From positions 1 through 29,672 of the IMG/VR virus record IMGVR_UViG_3300046376_000072: a stretch of DNA of 29,672 nucleotides; one strand, given 5' to 3'. The notes under the pieces are model-generated. The model was not told the origin of the DNA and did not search any database. It saw only the letters and a list, made by a program, of their open reading frames with translations. The position numbers and the translations under genes were made by a program. Positions 25,297-29,672 of the stretch are shown here, piece by piece. Each line of letters starts with the position of its first letter. Within the stretch, counting starts at the first letter, position 1. This stretch comes from a virus.

Positions 25297-26975
25297 GCAT
25301 GCATCAGGCCTTCCGCCGACAGCCGGTGCCGCAGCAGATGGCGCAGCAGTTGCGCGCGGTGACGCTGCCCGCGCCGACGCGGGGCATCATCCTGTCTGAA
25401 AATCTGACCTACATGCAGCCGGGCGGGGCGATGGTCTACGACAACTGGCGGCCCACCATGCGCGGCGCGCAGCTGCGCGGCGGTTCGATCCGCTGGTGCG
25501 ATCTGTTCGACAATGGCGTGGACCCCCCGCCGCCGCTGGAGGACCCCTCCAGAAAGCCGATCATCTCGGCGTTCGAGTATGCCAGTGGCAGCGAACAGAA
25601 GATGTTTGCCGCGACCCAAGACAGCCTGTTCGAGGTGACGTTCGCGGGTACGCCGACGCTGGTGACCGACGGGCAGTCGTCGGGCAACTACTGCGCCAGC
25701 CAGCTGGCGACGATGGCGGGCGACTATCTGTTGGCGCTCAACGACGCGGGCGATTTTCCGCTTCGCTTTGACGGCTCAAGCTGGGAGGTTCTCGACCCGA
25801 CGGCACCCACGCCGCCGGATATCCTGATCACGGGACCGGCGGGCACCACGGTCGAGAACGGCAAAAATCTCGTCTACGTCTGGAAGTACGCGAACCGCTG
25901 GTTTTTCATCGAGGGCGGCTCGATGAACGCGTGGTATCTCGACATCGACGCCATCGGCGGCACCTTGCAGATGATCCCGTTGAGCGGGTCCGCGACCAAG
26001 GGTGGCAAACTGTTGTTTGGCGCGACGTGGACGATCGACGCGGGCGATGGTCTGGACGACAAGTGCGTGTTCTTCACCGATCAGGGCGAGGTGCTGATCT
26101 TTTCCGGCAGCAATCCGTCCGACGCCAATAACTGGCGGCAGGAGGGCCGCTACCAGTTGCCGCCGCCGATGGGCATGAACGCGCACGCGCTCTTGGGCGG
26201 CGATCTGTTGATCGCGACGGTGCAGGGCATTGTCCCTTTGTCCGCTGCGATCACCAAGGATGCCGGTCAACTCGAACTGACGATGCTGACCGTGACCATC
26301 AAGCCGATGTGGCGCTCAGAGGCACAGGTCAAGACCACGCTGCCGTGGACAATGGAGCGATGGGACGAATACGGCGCGATGTTCGTGACGTGGCCCGGCG
26401 GCCCGCCGGGCAACCGCTATTGCGCTGTTGTGAATACCGCGACCGGCGCGTGGTGCCGGTACGTCGGCTGGGATGCGACGTGTTTCATCCGCTTGCGTGG
26501 CGATATGTTTTTCGGGACGCAGAACGGCATCGTGATGCAGGCCGACCGCACCGGCTACGACGACGGCCTGCCGTACACCTGCACGCTGGTGGGTGGCTGG
26601 GAGATGTTCCAGTCGCCGTCGCAGACAGTGATCTGGCATCAGGCGCGGGCGTCGTTCATCGCCGCGCCGAACAGTCCGTTCCGTCCGCAGCTGGCGGCCT
26701 GCACCGACTACGTCGTCAAGATTCCGCAGCCTCCGGTGCCCGGTCCCGATCCCGGCGTCGAGGACGTCTGGGACGAGGGTCTGTGGGACGAGGCGCTGTG
26801 GGATCAGCACACCATCTCGGTGCCGACGGTGCTGAACACCGGCTGGGTGTCCATCGGAGCCACGGGATATTCGCACGCGCCGATTGTGCAGGTGATGGTT
26901 GGACAGCAGGCCCCGCCGAACGTCGAACTGGTTTCGATTGCAGCGACGTTCGAGGTCTTGGGCGTCAACGTGTAG
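25293..26975 (+). CDS. gp10-like tail hub / packaged-DNA stabilisation protein
   Basis: 560 residues; GTG 25293 over the previous stop (an ATG lies two codons later). It follows the adaptor as P22 gp10 follows gp4. T-L-P-A-P-T-R-G-I-I-L-S-E-N-L near the N-terminus, many beta strands such as Y-C-A-S-Q-L-A-T-M-A-G-D-Y-L-L-A-L-N-D and V-F-F-T-D-Q-G-E-V-L-I-F-S-G, and W-D-E-G-L-W-D-E-A-L-W-D repeats (about 490) fit a beta-propeller-type tail protein that closes the portal. Function is family-based inference. Confidence 0.6.
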   Translation: MSMHQAFRRQPVPQQMAQQLRAVTLPAPTRGIILSENLTYMQPGGAMVYDNWRPTMRGAQLRGGSIRWCDLFDNGVDPPPPLEDPSRKPIISAFEYASGSEQKMFAATQDSLFEVTFAGTPTLVTDGQSSGNYCASQLATMAGDYLLALNDAGDFPLRFDGSSWEVLDPTAPTPPDILITGPAGTTVENGKNLVYVWKYANRWFFIEGGSMNAWYLDIDAIGGTLQMIPLSGSATKGGKLLFGATWTIDAGDGLDDKCVFFTDQGEVLIFSGSNPSDANNWRQEGRYQLPPPMGMNAHALLGGDLLIATVQGIVPLSAAITKDAGQLELTMLTVTIKPMWRSEAQVKTTLPWTMERWDEYGAMFVTWPGGPPGNRYCAVVNTATGAWCRYVGWDATCFIRLRGDMFFGTQNGIVMQADRTGYDDGLPYTCTLVGGWEMFQSPSQTVIWHQARASFIAAPNSPFRPQLAACTDYVVKIPQPPVPGPDPGVEDVWDEGLWDEALWDQHTISVPTVLNTGWVSIGATGYSHAPIVQVMVGQQAPPNVELVSIAATFEVLGVNV

Positions 26976-26984
26976 GAGCAAACG

Positions 26985-27512
26985 ATGGCAGCAGCAGCAG
27001 CACCAGCCGCGGCGGCAGCAGCACCCGCAGCCGTGCCGGTGCCCGTTCCCGTACCCGTGCCAGCCACGTCCGCACCCAGCGCCATGGGAAACCTGTTCGC
27101 CAGCTATGATCCGAGCGGTGCCGACAACGGCGTGTTCGCGCCCGCCTACATTCATGGTTTCAAGCCGTCTGAGGACGCGGTCGCGGCGTGGAATGCGCAG
27201 AACCACAGCGTGACGCCGGGCATGATCGACCAGCTGCGGATGCCGAACGCGTGGCAACCGCCGTCGCAAAATCTTCCCGCGGCGGGCGGTGGTCCCTACG
27301 GCGCGGGCCGCATCCCGCAAAGCCAGACGCTTGGCGATCCGCAGGGTCAGGTCGATCCGCTGGCGCTGCGGGCGATGGCGCAGGGTGGTCCCTACGACGT
27401 CAATGCGCGGCGCGCGGCGATTGCACAGCAACTGGCGGCGAATGCGGCGGCACAGGCCGCCTACCAGCCGCCGCCCGTGAACCCCTATGCCTATTACGGT
27501 GGGGGTGGCTGA
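26985..27512 (+). CDS. Low-complexity Ala/Pro/Val-rich virion protein
   Basis: 175 residues. Residues 1-27 are Ala then P-V repeats (A-A-A-A-A-P and V-P-V-P-V-P-V-P), encoded by GCA/GCN runs and GTGCCCGTTCCC-type repeats. The middle has G-N-L-F-A-S-Y-D-P-S-G and G-F-K-P-S-E-D-A-V-A-A-W-N-A-Q-N; the end is Ala/Gln/Gly-rich. Repeat DNA of this sort can vary in length. Between tail genes; probable virion component without assigned function. Confidence 0.55.
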   Translation: MAAAAAPAAAAAAPAAVPVPVPVPVPATSAPSAMGNLFASYDPSGADNGVFAPAYIHGFKPSEDAVAAWNAQNHSVTPGMIDQLRMPNAWQPPSQNLPAAGGGPYGAGRIPQSQTLGDPQGQVDPLALRAMAQGGPYDVNARRAAIAQQLAANAAAQAAYQPPPVNPYAYYGGGG

Positions 27513-27997
27513 TGCTGCGCTATCTCTACGGACACGACGCGGCAGTGAGCGACTTCGTCGCGCAGCTGATCCCGCGCTGCCGGGGGCGCGGCTTTGGTCC
27601 TGCGGCCCGCGCCATCGGGGTGATGGATGAGGAAGGTCGTCTGATCGCGGGGCTGGTCTATCACAACTACGATCCGGCCTCCGAGATCATCGAGATATCG
27701 GGCGCGGCGCTGCCGAAGAAAAACTGGCTCACCCGCGACACCATCCGGCGGATGTACCAGTACCCGTTCCTGCAAGTCGGCTGTCAGATGGTGGTGCAGC
27801 GCAATTCCGCCGATGACGAGCGGTTGCTGAGACAACTCGCGGTCTATGACTACACGTTCATTCGGGTGCCCCGCATGCTGGGGCGCGATGAGGACGGCGT
27901 GCTGTGCTGCCTGACCTGCGAGGCGTGGGCGGCCAATCGTTTCAACAAACGCTTCCACCATCATCTGGTGCCTGCGCTCGCGCAGGCGGCGGAATGA
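27512..27997 (+). CDS. GNAT-fold acyltransferase-like virion-cluster protein
   Basis: 161 residues, ATG 27512 over the previous stop (TGATG). G-R-L-I-A-G-L-V-Y-H-N-Y-D-P-A-S-E-I-I-E-I-S-G-A-A, W-L-T-R-D-T-I-R-R-M-Y-Q-Y-P-F, and R-V-P-R-M-L-G-R-D-E-D-G-V-L match the beta-strand and alpha-helix order of GNAT acyltransferase-like phage proteins found in structural clusters (I-A-x-V-x-H-N-x, C-Q, then R-x-x-R-D-E-D). The usual R/Q-x-x-G-x-G/A acetyl-CoA loop is not clearly intact, so enzymatic activity is open. Next to tail genes. Confidence 0.7.
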   Translation: MLRYLYGHDAAVSDFVAQLIPRCRGRGFGPAARAIGVMDEEGRLIAGLVYHNYDPASEIIEISGAALPKKNWLTRDTIRRMYQYPFLQVGCQMVVQRNSADDERLLRQLAVYDYTFIRVPRMLGRDEDGVLCCLTCEAWAANRFNKRFHHHLVPALAQAAE

Positions 27998-28008
27998 AAG
28001 GATGAGCC

Positions 28009-28413
28009 ATGCCCATCGCTCCGAATAATTACAACAGCAACATGCAGCGCAACGCGATCACGCAGGCGCTGATGAATGTCCAGAACCCGCCGCCGCGCAC
28101 GCAGGTGCCTCCGGTGCCGCCGACGCAGATGATGGGCGCGCAAGGTCCCCCGATGCCGCAGGGCGTGCAGCCGCCGATGTCGCCGCCGATGGGCGGCACC
28201 ATGGGCAGCAGTCTTCCGATGGGTGCTGGCACCACGATGAGCGGCGGCATGCCGATGGGTGGCGGCATCCAGCCACAGGGCGGCGTTCCGACTGGAGGTC
28301 CCATGCCGTCGATGGGACAGCCGCCGATGCCGGGTGCGCCTCCGGTGACGCCGCAGCCGATGCCGCAGAACGCGCCGCCGATTGCGATGCCGAACCAGAT
28401 GCCGGGGATGTAG
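28009..28413 (+). CDS. Met/Pro/Gly-rich low-complexity protein (134 aa)
   Basis: Begins MPIAPNNYNSNMQRNAITQA, then Pro/Met/Gly-rich repeats such as P-P-M-S-P-P-M-G-G-T-M and P-M-G-G-G-I-Q. Probably disordered. AAAGGATGAG precedes the ATG. The next gene starts directly after its stop (TAG-ATG). Its position between the GNAT-like gene and the S74-domain gene suggests a tail or internal virion role, but no family is recognised. Confidence 0.55.
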   Translation: MPIAPNNYNSNMQRNAITQALMNVQNPPPRTQVPPVPPTQMMGAQGPPMPQGVQPPMSPPMGGTMGSSLPMGAGTTMSGGMPMGGGIQPQGGVPTGGPMPSMGQPPMPGAPPVTPQPMPQNAPPIAMPNQMPGM

Positions 28414-29672
28414 ATGTCCAAGCCATCGCCGCCTGCCGCACCAAACCCGGTCGATACCGCCGCCGCCTCGACCTCGACCAATGTCGGCACCGCGATCACC
28501 AACGCGTTCCTGAATAACACCAACCAGATCACGCCGACCGGCTCGCTCAACTACAATCAGACCGGCAGCTACAACTGGGCCGATCCCTACACCGGGATGA
28601 ACGTCAACATTCCGACGTTCACGGCCACACAGACCCTGTCGCCGCAGGAACAGGCCATTCAGGATCAGAATATGGCCGCGCAGTACAATCTGGCGGGGCT
28701 TGCGAACGCGCAGACGGCGAGACTGCCGGGGCTTCTTCAGAACAGCGTCGATCCCAACGCCGCGCCTGCGGCGGGCGATCCCAATGCACTCGCGGGCGTG
28801 CCGGGACCGCAGACTTCGCTCGACACGTCCGGTCTCGCCAACGCCAGCAACATCCAGTCTGGCTACGGTTCAGACTTCAGTCTTCCGCAGGTGCAAGCCG
28901 CGCTGATGGGGCAGATCAATCCGCAGCTGAACATCCAGAAGCAGCAACTCCAGCAGCAACTGGCGGATCAGGGCATCAAGCCGGGAAGCGCCGCCTACAA
29001 CAACGCCATGGTGCCGTTCAACCAGCAGGAAAACAATGCGTGGATGCAGGCGATCACCACAGCGACCGGCCAGCAGGCGCAGTCCATGCAGACCGCCAAT
29101 CAGCTGGCCACGCAGAAAAACGCCGCGCAGCAGCAGGCATTCCAGCAGTCGGCGACCCAAGGCGATTTCACCAACTCCGCGCTGGCGCAACAGCTGGCGC
29201 AGGCGCAGCAAGTCTACGGCGCACAGAACACCACGCGCGCGAACTGGCTCAACGAGCAATACGCCGCGCAGAACCAGCCGATCAATCAGATCACGTCGCT
29301 GTTGTCGGGGTCGCAGGTTTCCAATCCGAATTTCGTAACAACTCCGAACAATCAAATCCCGACCACCGACGTTGCGGGGCTGATCAACAACCGCTTCTCG
29401 CAGGACATGAGCGTCTACCAGCAGCAGTCGCAGAACTATCAGTCCTTGATGGGCGGCATCTTCGGAATGATGGGCGGCATGGCCAAGATGGGCATGGGGA
29501 TGTCCGACCGCCGCGAGAAAGAAAACATCGACAAGATGGCGACCGTGTTCGCCGCCGACGCCGACGGCGACCAGCACGAACTGCCGATCTACAGCTACAC
29601 CTTCAAGCGCGATCCGGCTTCCAAACTTCACATCGGGCCGATGGCGCAGGACGTCGAGAAGTATCAGCCGGA
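28414..29672 (+). CDS. Large virion protein with peptidase S74 chaperone domain, cut by the window edge
   Basis: 419 complete codons are visible and the frame is open at the right edge. After a disordered Ser/Thr/Asn-rich start and a Gln/Asn/Ala-rich helical body (residues about 90-340), G-M-S-D-R-R-E-K-E-N-I at 362-372 and L-P-I-Y-S-Y-T-F-K and H-I-G-P-M-A-Q-D-V-E match the S74 intramolecular chaperone of endosialidases and tail fibres (S-D-x-R-x-K-x-N-I then H-I-G-P-x-A-Q-D-V). Ser364 would be the autocleavage residue. Known members trimerise the tail fibre and are then released. The protein is likely a tail fibre or needle; its end is missing. Confidence 0.8.
   Translation, partial: MSKPSPPAAPNPVDTAAASTSTNVGTAITNAFLNNTNQITPTGSLNYNQTGSYNWADPYTGMNVNIPTFTATQTLSPQEQAIQDQNMAAQYNLAGLANAQTARLPGLLQNSVDPNAAPAAGDPNALAGVPGPQTSLDTSGLANASNIQSGYGSDFSLPQVQAALMGQINPQLNIQKQQLQQQLADQGIKPGSAAYNNAMVPFNQQENNAWMQAITTATGQQAQSMQTANQLATQKNAAQQQAFQQSATQGDFTNSALAQQLAQAQQVYGAQNTTRANWLNEQYAAQNQPINQITSLLSGSQVSNPNFVTTPNNQIPTTDVAGLINNRFSQDMSVYQQQSQNYQSLMGGIFGMMGGMAKMGMGMSDRREKENIDKMATVFAADADGDQHELPIYSYTFKRDPASKLHIGPMAQDVEKYQP

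Noticed and set aside
28029-28550. Leftward Gly/Pro/Ile-rich ORF opposite the Met/Pro-rich gene
   Set aside because: Antisense of a simple-sequence gene; repetitive composition explains the open frame and no ribosome site is visible.
1-29672. CRISPR array, insertion sequences or rRNA genes
   Set aside because: No regularly spaced 25-40 base direct repeats with unique spacers, no transposase motifs with terminal inverted repeats, and no rRNA-like sequence were seen.

Overview
The window is most of a temperate, tailed phage or prophage genome. GC content is high except in a few AT-rich control regions. Protein style (Rad52-type annealing protein, Gp157, DUF1376, stand-alone DnaA domain IV, GLPV-repeat protein) suggests a host in the Alphaproteobacteria, probably Rhizobiales near Bradyrhizobium. 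The host assignment is inference, because no unambiguous bacterial chromosomal gene is visible. The order terminase - portal - scaffold-like - coat - adaptor - gp10-like points to a short-tailed (P22-like) virion.

Region 1-2900 is the lysogeny and control module. It holds the 5' end of a leftward tyrosine integrase running off the left edge, a repeat-rich segment, a leftward operon ending in an AlpA-type excisionase/regulator, a leftward HTH repressor, and a rightward Cro-like gene across an operator region. Region 2919-7884 is a compact rightward early operon. Nearly every gene overlaps the next by a stop/start overlap. It carries a DnaA domain IV protein, Gp157, a Rad52-family annealing protein, a DUF968/HNH-like protein, a degenerate PD-(D/E)XK-like protein, a DUF1376 protein and a possible late regulator, and it ends at a strong bidirectional terminator.

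Region 8015-11861 is a block of leftward genes against the main transcription direction, in several units with their own terminators. Two units start from near-identical promoters, seen as 28-bp repeats at 9972 and 11576. One encodes a small serine recombinase, an HTH protein, a membrane peptide and a small basic protein. The other encodes three unrecognised proteins. This block looks like accessory (moron-type) cargo expressed separately from the lytic programme, and it is the best place to look for an undescribed function.

Region 11882-14491 leads into packaging. It holds small rightward genes, a terminase small subunit candidate, a palindrome-rich noncoding stretch (12897-13120), a gene whose coding sequence contains three GTAACG-N5-CGTTAC palindromes, and two leftward genes head to head with rightward genes. 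Region 14498-29672 is the morphogenesis block: large terminase, portal, a protein with a DNA-glycosylase-like signature, Ig-like (IPT/TIG) proteins, scaffold-like protein, coat protein, adaptor, gp10-like tail protein, a GNAT-fold protein, low-complexity virion proteins, and a large protein with a peptidase S74 chaperone signature cut by the right edge. Lysis genes are not recognisable, apart from a two-helix membrane protein at 14258-14491 that could be holin-like.
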